Of a stretch of 64,000 nt of DNA, positions 1 through 9,237 are shown in pieces. The notes under the pieces were generated by a model that was not told where the DNA came from, did not search any database, and saw nothing but the letters and a program-made list of their open reading frames with translations. The stretch comes from Pseudomonas sp. SCA2728.1_7. GTDB taxonomy: Bacteria; Pseudomonadota; Gammaproteobacteria; Pseudomonadales; Pseudomonadaceae. A program made the translations under genes and the position numbers. The stretch is from contig NZ_CP073104.1 in NCBI RefSeq assembly GCF_018138145.1, positions 4,097,001-4,161,000 on the forward strand, written 5' to 3'. Each line of letters opens with the position of its first letter. The first letter of the stretch is position 1.

Positions 1-756
1 CTGCTCGTTCTGGCCGGTTGTGCCAGCAGCCCGCGTTATGACACCAGCCATCCTTCGGCCAATTACGACAGCCGCATTCAGTTTGTGGTCGTGCATTACA
101 CGTCGGCCTCGCTGGAGCGCTCGCTGCAACTGCTGACCCACGGCGAAGTCAGCAGCCATTACCTGATCGGCGACGACAAGAGCGGCACTGTCTACAAGCT
201 GATGGATGAAAACCAGCGCGCCTGGCACGCCGGCGAAAGCCAATGGCAAGGCCGCACCTGGCTCAACTCCAGCTCGATCGGCATCGAAATCGTCAATCCG
301 GGCTTCAAGGACACGCCGACCGGGCGGCTGTGGTATCCGTACAGCGAAGCGCAGATTCAATCATTGATCGTCCTGCTCAAAGACATCAGCAAACGCAATG
401 GCATCAGCCCGCGACACATCATCGGCCATAGCGACATCGCGCCGCTGCGCAAGCTTGATCCCGGGCCGTTGTTTCCGTGGAAACGCCTGGCCGCGGAGAG
501 TTTGGGTGTGTGGCCGAATGAACAGGCAGTGGCGCGCCAGCAAATGCTCTTCACCAACGGCGAACTGCCGAGCATCAGTTGGTTCCAGGCGCAATTGGCG
601 CACCTTGGTTATGACACGCCGCAAACCGGCGAACTGGACGTTGCGACGCGCCACGTCCTCGCAGCCTTCCAGATGCACTTCCGGCCTTCGCGCTTCGACG
701 GCACGCCGGATGCGCAAACGGCAGCGCTGCTGCTGGTCCTCAATCAGACAAAATAA
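1..756 (+). CDS. ampDh2: N-acetylmuramoyl-L-alanine amidase, AmpDh2-like lipoprotein (5' end outside window)
   Basis: This zinc amidase cleaves the MurNAc-L-alanine bond of peptidoglycan or anhydro-muropeptides, probably from the periplasmic face of the outer membrane. The frame is open from base 1 and begins with the end of a lipoprotein signal, LVLAGC, so the true start lies upstream of the window. An amidase_2 fold follows. The likely zinc ligands are His in VVHYTSAS (codon 32) and the His and Asp of HSDIAPLRKLDPG (codons 143 and 153). The last 60 residues (SWFQAQLAHLGYDTPQTG onward) look like a peptidoglycan-binding repeat. In P. aeruginosa ampDh2 also neighbours kinB/algB, which supports the name over ampDh3. 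The end is a TAA at 754-756. Confidence 0.88.
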   Translation: MLVLAGCASSPRYDTSHPSANYDSRIQFVVVHYTSASLERSLQLLTHGEVSSHYLIGDDKSGTVYKLMDENQRAWHAGESQWQGRTWLNSSSIGIEIVNPGFKDTPTGRLWYPYSEAQIQSLIVLLKDISKRNGISPRHIIGHSDIAPLRKLDPGPLFPWKRLAAESLGVWPNEQAVARQQMLFTNGELPSISWFQAQLAHLGYDTPQTGELDVATRHVLAAFQMHFRPSRFDGTPDAQTAALLLVLNQTK

Positions 757-829
757 TGACGCCCGCCCGACGGTCAGGGCGAAATCGCAATCAGCAGCTA
801 TAACTCATTGGTAATTCTTCGGATATTCC

Positions 830-2446
830 ATGATGGTTGCTACCCGAGAGACGCTGCGTAGCTGGTTCTATCGCCCGTGGTTTTTGGCGATGATCGCGGC
901 TGTCCTCAGTGCCTGCCTGCTGATCGCCGGCGGAATGTTCGTGGCCATGCGTCAGGTCGAGCAAAGCGAAAGTCAGGAAATGAACGCGCAAGGCGAACGT
1001 TTCCTCGCCCGCCTCGAACAATTGTTCGGCCAGTTGCGCGAAAGTCTCGACGATCTCGAAGCGCAGCCATTGCGCAGTTGTGACGATGAAATGATCGCGA
1101 CCCTGCAGCAAGTCACCTTCAACTATCGCTTCGTCTACGAAGCGGCTTACATGGACGCCACGCGTATCTGCTCCAACCGCCCACGTCAGGAAGGCGTGTC
1201 GGTGGTACGGGCGCCGGATATCAGAGGGCCGACTTACAGCTATTGGCTCAATACCACCACCGAACCCGATGAAAACCGCGCCGCGCTGATGCTGGGTCGC
1301 GGCAATTTTCGTGTGGCCACATCACGCGGGCATCTGACCGACATGGTCGATCTGTCGCCCGGCAGCAGCCTACTGGTAGTACTCGATCATGGTACCCGGG
1401 CGATCCCGGTGCTCGGCACGGCGCAGGCCTGGCCACCGACCGAACATTGGCCACCGAAAAGTCGCGAGTCATTACAGGTCACTCAGACTCGGCTGATCTA
1501 CCGCATGCCCACCAACAATCCGGAATATCAACTGGTGCTGATCACGCCGCGCACCGGCATGCACATCCCTGCGATCTGGTGGTGGATGGTTCCGGCCTGC
1601 CTATTGCTCGGCGCATTCTTAGGGTTCTTTGTGTTCTTGCTGGTGCGCCAGCGCCAATCGCTGGACGCAGAACTCAATGGCGCCATTCGTCGGGGCGAGC
1701 TGCAGGTGCTCTATCAGCCGATCTTCGATCTCGACAGCCGCAACTGCGTCGGCGCCGAAGCCCTGCTGCGTTGGCGCCGCCCGGACGGCACGCTGACCAG
1801 TCCCGACCTGTTTATCCCCATGGCGGAGAACACTGGGCAGATTCGCCAGATGACCGACTTTGTCCTCCAGCGTTTGCTGGAACAACTGGGTCCGGTGCTG
1901 CGGGCCAATCCGCAACTGTATATCTCGGTTAACCTCGCCGCCTGCGACGTGATGGTGCCGCGCATCGGTCTGGTCATGGCGCGCTTGCTCACATTGCATC
2001 GAGTCGCCGCACGGCAGATTGCCTTCGAGGTCACCGAACGTGGCTTGATTGACGTGGTGGTGGCGCGGGAAAACCTGCAAGCCTTGCGCGATGTCGGCCA
2101 TCAGGTATTGATCGACGATTTCGGCACCGGCTATTGCAGCCTCGCCTACCTGCAAACCTTGCCGGTCGATTGCCTGAAGATCGACAAGGCCTTTATCGAC
2201 GCCCTCGGCCATGACGCAGCGAGCAGCGGCGTCGCCCCGCACATCATTCATATGGCCCAGGCGCTGGATCTGAAGGTGATTGCCGAAGGCATCGAACTGG
2301 AATCACAGGCTGAACTGCTCAGTAGCGAAGGGGTGAAATTCGGTCAAGGCTGGTTGTTCGCCCATGCGCTGAGCGCGGTGCAGTTCATCGAACTCATCAC
2401 TCGTGGCCGACGCCTCGCGGGAAGGCGTATGGACGACGAAGCCTAA
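830..2446 (+). CDS. CSS-motif EAL-domain cyclic-di-GMP phosphodiesterase
   Basis: This inner-membrane c-di-GMP phosphodiesterase has a periplasmic sensing domain. Transmembrane segment 1 is near residues 20-42. The periplasmic part carries Cys in PLRSCDDEM and in RICSNRP, matching the redox-sensing CSS domain family. A second transmembrane segment near 245-270 leads to an EAL domain. The EAL residues look complete: EALLRW (about 310), SVNLA, FEVTER, DDFGTGY (about 429), KIDKAF, IAEGIE and GQGWLF. It is therefore probably active, and there is no GGDEF partner domain. No clear Shine-Dalgarno precedes the ATG at 830. Its stop codon overlaps the kinB stop on the other strand. P. aeruginosa has ampDh2 directly beside kinB, so this gene is an extra at this site. 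Confidence 0.9.
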   Translation: MMVATRETLRSWFYRPWFLAMIAAVLSACLLIAGGMFVAMRQVEQSESQEMNAQGERFLARLEQLFGQLRESLDDLEAQPLRSCDDEMIATLQQVTFNYRFVYEAAYMDATRICSNRPRQEGVSVVRAPDIRGPTYSYWLNTTTEPDENRAALMLGRGNFRVATSRGHLTDMVDLSPGSSLLVVLDHGTRAIPVLGTAQAWPPTEHWPPKSRESLQVTQTRLIYRMPTNNPEYQLVLITPRTGMHIPAIWWWMVPACLLLGAFLGFFVFLLVRQRQSLDAELNGAIRRGELQVLYQPIFDLDSRNCVGAEALLRWRRPDGTLTSPDLFIPMAENTGQIRQMTDFVLQRLLEQLGPVLRANPQLYISVNLAACDVMVPRIGLVMARLLTLHRVAARQIAFEVTERGLIDVVVARENLQALRDVGHQVLIDDFGTGYCSLAYLQTLPVDCLKIDKAFIDALGHDAASSGVAPHIIHMAQALDLKVIAEGIELESQAELLSSEGVKFGQGWLFAHALSAVQFIELITRGRRLAGRRMDDEA

Positions 2447-4233
2447 ACGGCGAGCGCCATATAGAACTGCGTACCCTGCCCCGGCCGCGAATAAACGCCC
2501 ATGCGTCCGCCATGCAACTGGACGATTTCTTTGCACAGCGCCAGACCAAGCCCGGCGCCGCCCTTTTTGCGGCCGACCTGCACGAACGGCTCGAAGATCC
2601 GTCCTTGCTGGCCGTAGGCGATGCCTTCGCCATTGTCTTCGACGCTGATGATCACTCGCTCGCCATGTCGTCGCGCCTGCAAACGGATCTGACCGTCGCG
2701 GGCGGTATGGCGCAGGGCGTTGTCGATCAGGTTGTCGAGCACGCGATCGAGTTGCGCCTGATCGGCCTGCAAACGTGGTAGCGGTCCCTGTACTTCGACA
2801 TTCAGGGCGATGCCCTTGGCCGCCGCCGAGTCGGCAAAACGCAATTGCGCCTGCTCCAGCAAATCTTCGATGGAGCACGGCGCCAGTGTGAGTTTCTGCA
2901 GGCCATTCTGATAACGCGAGAAGTTGAGCAAGTCATTGATCAACTGCATCAGACGCTGCATTTCCTCGTTCACGGTGTCGAGCAGATCAGCCTCGCGGGA
3001 CTCCGCTGGAAACTTCGCCCGCTCGCGGAACAAACCGAACGCCATGTGCATACCGGTGACCGGCGTGCGCAGTTCGTGGGAGGCGCGCAAGACGAATTCA
3101 CTGCGCACCCGCTCGAAGGCGCGCTGCTCGGTGACATCGTGCAGCACCATCACCGCGCCGAGAATATGCCCTTGGGTGTGACTGACCGGGGTCAGGCTGT
3201 AGGTCAGCAGGCGTGATTCGCCGTCGACCTCGATACTCAAATCTTCCGGCGCCCGCTCCAGCGTGCCGCCGCGCAGCACCAGTTGCAGCTGCGCATCCAG
3301 CTCTGGGCGTTCCAGCGCCGTGCCCAGCCCCTGGCCAAGACGATCATCGTCCCAGCCCAATTGGCGCTGAGCCACTGGATTGAGGTGCTCCAGATTTCCC
3401 TGACGGTCGATCATCAGCAAGCCGTCATCGATGCTGTCGAGCACCGCTTGCAAGCGTTGCTGGCCGGCGAGCAATTCATCGACGTTGGTCGCCTGATGCT
3501 CGCGCAGTGCCTCAGCCATCAGGCCGAAGCGTTTGGTCAGCTGATTCATTTCCATCGCTGACGAAATCGGCAGGGTCACTTCAAAATTGCCTTGGCCGAT
3601 ATTGTCCGCCGCTTTCGCCAGCGCCTCGATCGGCGCGCCAAAACGCCTGGCAATGCCGTGGGCCGTGATGAAACCGATGATCAGCACCGCCAACCCGACA
3701 AATCCCAGCAGACCGGCAATCAACAAGGCACGGTCACGCGCCTCACGCTGTACCGCGTTGATGTTGTCCAGTGCATGCTTGTGTTCGGTGATCAGTCCGT
3801 TGCGCAACGTGTTGAAGCGCTCCCGGAATTCGGCGCTGCTACTCATCGAGCTGGCCGGGTCACGGGACAAATCGAAAGCTTCGAGGAAACTCAGATAATC
3901 CGCTTTTGCCCGACTGAAGCCGTATAGCCGACCATCGCCCTCTTGCTCTTGGGCGATGCCTTGGTCCAGCAATTCGAAGTAATGCTGTTTTGACGCTTCG
4001 AACGCCACGGGATCAGGCTTTTCCGCGAGCATGATGATCAGTTGATCACCCAGCGTCTGGCGCAACTTGAGCCCCAGATCCAGAGTGACGAAGTTGCTGC
4101 GCACCAACGCTTCTTGAGTGCCGGCCATCTGCATCACGCTGACCAGCCCGAGCAACAGCCCGAGCAAGGCCACGGTGATCAGCGCGGAAATGCTCAAGAA
4201 CAAACGGGTCCGCAACTTCATCGCCAGTTTCAT
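2443..4233 (-). CDS. kinB: Sensor histidine kinase KinB
   Basis: This is the membrane sensor kinase paired with AlgB, which controls alginate and virulence genes in P. aeruginosa. The protein is 596 aa (the P. aeruginosa protein is about 595). It has a transmembrane segment near 10-30, a periplasmic helical domain, a second transmembrane segment near 165-190, HAMP, and a PAS domain (VLDSIDDGLLMIDRQGNLEH). The HisKA H-box SHELRTPVTG has His near 385. The ATPase domain has an N-box (DNLIDNALRH), DNGEGIAYG and GAGLGLAL. ATG 4233 lies 10 bp after the algB stop; ATG 4221 (MKLRTRLFL) is a possible alternative. The frame is open further upstream into algB, but that extension is not protein-like. kinB is translated after algB in one operon. 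Confidence 0.95.
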   Translation of the reverse strand: MKLAMKLRTRLFLSISALITVALLGLLLGLVSVMQMAGTQEALVRSNFVTLDLGLKLRQTLGDQLIIMLAEKPDPVAFEASKQHYFELLDQGIAQEQEGDGRLYGFSRAKADYLSFLEAFDLSRDPASSMSSSAEFRERFNTLRNGLITEHKHALDNINAVQREARDRALLIAGLLGFVGLAVLIIGFITAHGIARRFGAPIEALAKAADNIGQGNFEVTLPISSAMEMNQLTKRFGLMAEALREHQATNVDELLAGQQRLQAVLDSIDDGLLMIDRQGNLEHLNPVAQRQLGWDDDRLGQGLGTALERPELDAQLQLVLRGGTLERAPEDLSIEVDGESRLLTYSLTPVSHTQGHILGAVMVLHDVTEQRAFERVRSEFVLRASHELRTPVTGMHMAFGLFRERAKFPAESREADLLDTVNEEMQRLMQLINDLLNFSRYQNGLQKLTLAPCSIEDLLEQAQLRFADSAAAKGIALNVEVQGPLPRLQADQAQLDRVLDNLIDNALRHTARDGQIRLQARRHGERVIISVEDNGEGIAYGQQGRIFEPFVQVGRKKGGAGLGLALCKEIVQLHGGRMGVYSRPGQGTQFYMALAV

Positions 4234-4243
4234 CGCCGGACAC

Positions 4244-5590
<1,347 letters not shown>

Positions 5591-5828
5591 TTTTCCTACG
5601 CTCCATAGTGATTGGTCTTGGGTTAGTCCCGGAAAAATCGGGCAAGTTGCATGGTTGATTCTGAACGATGCCAGCCATAGGAGGGTAGCTCTCTCCTGCC
5701 TTTACGGCCAATACGTTGATTTTGTTGGTTTTTTAAACAAATACCGATTTGCAGGGAATTCCCTGCGTACTTTTCTGACATCTGCGCCCCGCTCTCAATT
5801 CCATAAGAATGAAATCTCCTACGAAAAA

Positions 5829-5847
5829 ATCGTGCATTGCGCACGAT
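5829..5847. promoter_or_regulatory. 19-bp palindrome, candidate enhancer site for the sigma-54 promoter at 5940
   Basis: ATCGTGC, 5 bp, GCACGAT is a perfect inverted repeat. A second ATCGTGC half-site lies at 5860-5866. The centre is about 128 bp upstream of the predicted start site, a typical place for an enhancer-binding protein. AlgB, encoded next door with an intact GAFTGA loop, is the obvious candidate, but this is inference. Confidence 0.55.
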
Positions 5848-5899
5848 CCCAGATGACCCATCGTGCAGGATGCGTCGCAAACGATTTTCTGCATACGCA

Positions 5900-5912
5900 T
5901 AACTTATTGATT
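5900..5912 (-). promoter_or_regulatory. IHF binding site (consensus match)
   Basis: TAACTTATTGATT fits the IHF consensus YAA-N4-TTGATW exactly and sits in an AT-rich stretch. It lies between the palindrome at 5829-5847 and the -24/-12 element at 5940-5956, where IHF bending would bring an enhancer-bound activator to sigma-54 polymerase. Confidence 0.55.
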
Positions 5913-5939
5913 TTATTGGATATTTTTCAATTAAAAAAC

Positions 5940-5956
5940 TGGCATGCAGGCTGCAA
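5940..5956 (+). promoter_or_regulatory. Sigma-54 (RpoN) promoter, -24/-12 element
   Basis: TGGCATGCAGGCTGCAA has the GG-N10-GC spacing of RpoN promoters and is close to TGGCAC-N5-TTGCW, with CTGCA in place of TTGCA. The predicted start is near 5966, about 50 bp before the gene at 6018. With the palindrome and IHF site upstream, it forms a full enhancer-dependent promoter. The remaining 427-bp gap between algB and 6018 holds no gene that I can support. Confidence 0.65.
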
Positions 5957-6017
5957 TATCTTACTCAGCCCGGGCAGAAATGAACTGCCCCAACCGAATA
6001 AGAGTGAGGAACCCAGG

Positions 6018-6302
6018 ATGACTCGCCAACGTGCCGCCCAAGTGCGTATCTCGCCACTGCACATCCAGCAAGGTCTGTTTGGCGTATTGGCGCTGTTGAT
6101 CACCCTGATCGCCTGCCAGCAATACCTGCGCTGGGAAAACAGCCAGCAGGCTGAGCCGCTGATTTCGATCCAGCACAACACGCAAACGCACTTCAGCGCC
6201 GTAAGCAGCAGCCAGGCCGAGAGCGCCTCGATGCGCATGATGGATGTCGATCAGGCGCAGCCACTGGATCAACTGCCACGTGAAGAGCGTTGGGTTTTCT
6301 AA
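6018..6302 (+). CDS. Small single-pass membrane protein of unknown function
   Basis: I do not recognise a named family. The protein is 94 aa: a basic N-terminus (MTRQRAAQVR), one hydrophobic segment near residues 19-34 (GLFGVLALLITLIACQQ), then a soluble polar tail rich in Gln and Ser, ending EERWVF. The topology suggests a tail in the periplasm. ATG 6018 has the Shine-Dalgarno AGTGAGGA upstream. The frame is open further upstream, but that part would cover the sigma-54 promoter and is not protein-like. It is the first gene after that promoter and is followed by a DUF1328 gene and an Ivy-type inhibitor, so an envelope-stress role is plausible. In P. aeruginosa a hypothetical gene occupies the same place between algB and the Ivy gene. 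Confidence 0.7.
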   Translation: MTRQRAAQVRISPLHIQQGLFGVLALLITLIACQQYLRWENSQQAEPLISIQHNTQTHFSAVSSSQAESASMRMMDVDQAQPLDQLPREERWVF

Positions 6303-6539
<237 letters not shown>

Positions 6540-6541
6540 CG

Positions 6542-7006
6542 ATGAGTGCTTTGAAGACACTGGCAGCCGCCCTGCTTCTGGGCGGTAGTGCCATGGCGAT
6601 GGCGGCCAACGACGGCCAGGCGCGGGTCAACGAACTGCTCGCCTCTGACGAGCAGTACCGTGAAACCTGGGAAGGCGTAATCAAGAAAGAAGAGCGCGTA
6701 CCGGAATGGGTGATCAACCTGTCCGGGACCTCCGAACAACAGATGAACGCGGTTACTGAGGACGACGAGAAATACTTGGTCGGCCCGCTCTGCGAGAATC
6801 AGGACAAGTGCCTGAATCATCGATTGATCGTCGCATTCAGTTTTGACAAGGATGACGCCTACGCCATGCTGGTTGATGTGCCTGAAGGCCTTCCGCAAGA
6901 CAAGTCACCGACGCGACATGCGACCTATCGCTTCTTCGGCAAACCCGACCAAGGTATGCAGGATCTACTGATGGAAACCCTGAAGAAAGATCCGAAGTGG
7001 TATTGA
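6542..7006 (+). CDS. Ivy-type periplasmic C-type lysozyme inhibitor
   Basis: A secreted inhibitor of vertebrate C-type lysozyme that protects peptidoglycan. The protein is 154 aa with a signal peptide (MSALKTLAAALLLGGSAMAMA, cleavage near residue 22). The mature part carries the two-cysteine loop CENQDKC where Ivy proteins have their inhibitory CKPHDC loop, then HRLIVAFSFD and a conserved C-terminus (KKDPKWY). It resembles the second P. aeruginosa Ivy homologue, which is also next to algB. ATG 6542 is 2 bp after the DUF1328 stop; an in-frame TTG lies 6 bp earlier. Being last in a unit with a sigma-54 promoter next to algB-kinB suggests envelope defence under KinB/AlgB control (inference). Confidence 0.85.
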   Translation: MSALKTLAAALLLGGSAMAMAANDGQARVNELLASDEQYRETWEGVIKKEERVPEWVINLSGTSEQQMNAVTEDDEKYLVGPLCENQDKCLNHRLIVAFSFDKDDAYAMLVDVPEGLPQDKSPTRHATYRFFGKPDQGMQDLLMETLKKDPKWY

Positions 7007-7424
7007 TTTGAACATGAGGGCAGCGCCCTGCTGCCCTCCATTGCGCCCACCTGAGGAAGGCCGGCGCATGACCAAGGGGCCGGGACGTTCTGACTGTTGC
7101 AGGGTCGGAGTGACCTACGGGTACAGGGAGTGCCTGCGCAAGGGCCGGGTCAGGGTAAAAGCTGCGCCGCAGGTTCGCCGACCCACAGTGGTTCGACGGA
7201 CTTGCGCTGAGCTTTCAATCAGATAAAACGTTGATCCAGAGCGTCCAGCTCGTTCCTTTTATCGCTGACACTGCGCGCGAAAACATTACGCGGTGTTTCC
7301 TGGCGACCGTATATCGACAAAAAAACCGTTTAAACAGTAGGACTTCTAGTCTTCCAACGTAGGCTTTTTCCTAAGTTTTTAGTCGATTTTTCTTGTTCAA
7401 AAAACAACCAACCTTCGCTGTGAT
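7007..7424. other. Non-coding stretch after the Ivy gene
   Basis: No convincing gene. 7020-7230 is GC-rich with several short self-complementary pieces (for example CCTGCGCAAGG) and a 72-codon plus-strand frame, rich in Arg and Cys, which I do not believe is translated. 7230-7424 is AT-richer, with runs of A and T. I could not match it to a known RNA family. Confidence 0.4.
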
Positions 7425-7578
7425 GACCGGTTCACGGCACTTATGCCGGCCGAAATGTCACAATCGAACCGGTTGGGACGCCAGTTTCATTAAAAAAAGC
7501 TCATGCCGATTCGGCATAGGGTAGGCGTTTACGGCATTAGACGGCGCAACCTTGCATCGGAATAGTTGCGCCTTTTTT
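7425..7578 (+). ncRNA. Structured leader or small RNA ending in an intrinsic terminator, upstream of gltP
   Basis: CCGGTTC near 7428 pairs with GAACCGG near 7467. Within it GGC and GCC arms can pair, then ATGCCG-att-CGGCAT forms a hairpin at 7503-7517. The stretch ends in a textbook terminator: GGCGCAAC (7543-7550), a 14-nt loop, GTTGCGCC (7565-7572) and TTTTTT (7573-7578). It lies 130 bp before the gltP start and 540 bp after the previous gene, so it is unlikely to be the terminator of the Ivy operon alone. It could be an attenuated gltP leader or an independent sRNA. I cannot identify a promoter with confidence. Confidence 0.5.
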
Positions 7579-7707
7579 CGCCTGCCGAAGAGCCGTAATC
7601 ACGCGCTTCGGGGCACCTTATACGGAGGCAGATGCACAGACTTTTCCGCTAATGAGCGTTCCAGTTCCTGCATGTGCCTGAGTCAAACGCAAGTAAGGGT
7701 AAAGATA

Positions 7708-9039
7708 ATGAAGAAGGCAAAAATTAGCCTCGCCTGGCAGATCCTCATCGGTCTGGTTTTGGGTATTGCAATTGGTGCGTTGCTCAACCATTTCAGTGCC
7801 GAGAAGGCCTGGTGGATCAGCAACGTCCTGCAACCGGCAGGCGATATCTTTATCCGTCTGATCAAGATGATCGTGATTCCGATCGTCATCTCTTCCCTGA
7901 TCGTCGGCATCGCCGGCGTGGGCGACGCCAAGAAGCTCGGGCGTATCGGCCTGAAGACGATCATCTATTTCGAAATCGTCACCACCATCGCCATCGTCGT
8001 AGGCCTGCTGCTGGCCAACCTGTTCCATCCGGGCACAGGCATCGACATGAGCACCCTCGGCACGGTGGATATCTCCAAGTACCAGGCAACCGCCGCCGAG
8101 GTACAGCATGAACACGCGTTCATCGAGACCATCCTCAACCTGATCCCGTCGAACATCTTCGCGGCCATGGCCCGCGGCGAAATGCTGCCGATCATCTTCT
8201 TCTCCGTGCTGTTCGGTCTCGGTCTGTCGAGCCTGCAGTCGGACCTGCGCGAGCCGCTGGTGAAGATGTTCCAGGGCGTCTCGGAAAGCATGTTCAAAGT
8301 CACCCACATGATCATGAACTATGCGCCGATCGGCGTATTCGCACTGATCGCGGTGACCGTCGCCAACTTCGGCTTCGCCTCACTGCTGCCGCTGGCCAAA
8401 CTGGTGATCCTGGTTTACGTCGCCATCGCCTTCTTCGCCTTCGTGGTGCTGGGCCTGATCGCCAAGCTGTTCGGCTTCTCGGTGATCAAGCTGATGCGCA
8501 TCTTCAAGGATGAGCTGGTGCTGGCCTACTCCACCGCTTCTTCGGAAACCGTGCTGCCACGCGTGATCGAGAAGATGGAAGCCTACGGCGCGCCGAAAGC
8601 CATCTGCAGCTTCGTGGTACCGACCGGTTATTCGTTCAACCTCGACGGTTCGACCCTGTACCAGTCCATCGCGGCGATCTTCATCGCTCAGCTGTACGGC
8701 ATTGATCTGTCGATCAGCCAGCAGCTGCTGCTGGTCCTGACCCTGATGGTCACCTCCAAAGGCATCGCCGGCGTACCGGGCGTGTCCTTCGTGGTGCTGC
8801 TGGCGACCCTCGGCAGTGTTGGTATTCCGCTGGAAGGTCTGGCGTTCATCGCCGGTGTCGACCGCATCATGGACATGGCGCGTACTGCACTGAACGTGAT
8901 TGGTAACGCCCTGGCGGTACTGGTTATCGCACGTTGGGAAGGCATGTACGACGATGCCAAGGGCCAGCGCTACTGGAACTCCCTGCCGCACTGGCGCAGC
9001 AAGGAAAAACTGCCAGCGGGCGAAATCTCGAAGAACTGA
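7708..9039 (+). CDS. gltP: Glutamate/aspartate:proton symporter (DAACS family)
   Basis: An inner-membrane SLC1/DAACS carrier for dicarboxylic amino acids, 443 aa with about eight membrane segments. Family signatures are visible: AYSTASSETVLPRVIEKME (re-entrant hairpin 1), TGYSFNLDGSTLYQSIAAIF (transmembrane segment 7) and SKGIAGVPGVSFVVLLATL (hairpin 2), then IAGVDRIMDMARTALNVIG (transmembrane segment 8) with the substrate-binding Asp and Asn. ATG 7708 (MKKAKISLAWQ) follows the Shine-Dalgarno AAGTAAGGG. A longer open frame from 7552 runs through the leader terminator and is rejected. P. aeruginosa gltP lies in the same place relative to algB. A structured leader (7425-7578) may regulate it. 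Confidence 0.93.
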   Translation: MKKAKISLAWQILIGLVLGIAIGALLNHFSAEKAWWISNVLQPAGDIFIRLIKMIVIPIVISSLIVGIAGVGDAKKLGRIGLKTIIYFEIVTTIAIVVGLLLANLFHPGTGIDMSTLGTVDISKYQATAAEVQHEHAFIETILNLIPSNIFAAMARGEMLPIIFFSVLFGLGLSSLQSDLREPLVKMFQGVSESMFKVTHMIMNYAPIGVFALIAVTVANFGFASLLPLAKLVILVYVAIAFFAFVVLGLIAKLFGFSVIKLMRIFKDELVLAYSTASSETVLPRVIEKMEAYGAPKAICSFVVPTGYSFNLDGSTLYQSIAAIFIAQLYGIDLSISQQLLLVLTLMVTSKGIAGVPGVSFVVLLATLGSVGIPLEGLAFIAGVDRIMDMARTALNVIGNALAVLVIARWEGMYDDAKGQRYWNSLPHWRSKEKLPAGEISKN

Positions 9040-9049
9040 CACAAATCCC

Positions 9050-9140
9050 TGTAGGAGTGAGCCTGCTCGCGATGAGGGCTGTACATTCAACATCTCTGTT
9101 GTCTGATACACCACGATCGCGAGCAGGCTCACTCCTACAG
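9050..9140. repeat. REP doublet (REPIN), head-on type, copy 1
   Basis: TGTAGGAGTGAGCCTGCTCG is followed about 40 bp later by its inverted copy. The spacer holds a small second inverted repeat (TCAACA / TGTTG). It lies between the gltP stop and its terminator. Confidence 0.85.
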
Positions 9141-9160
9141 TGGACCGAGTCAGCCATACG

Positions 9161-9186
9161 AACCCCGGAGAAATCCGGGGTTTGTC
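9161..9186 (+). terminator. Intrinsic terminator after gltP
   Basis: AACCCCGGA-gaaa-TCCGGGGTTTGT: a GC-rich stem with a short T run, 120 bp after the gltP stop and 50 bp before the next start. Confidence 0.7.
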
Positions 9187-9237
9187 GTTTCTGGCGACCC
9201 CGCTATCATTCGCGGCATTCTTCGGGGGATTTGACTG

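Noticed and set aside
7008..7226. A 72-codon plus-strand frame after the Ivy gene
   Set aside because: Arg- and Cys-rich, no Shine-Dalgarno, no known family; the sequence looks more like structured or unused DNA.
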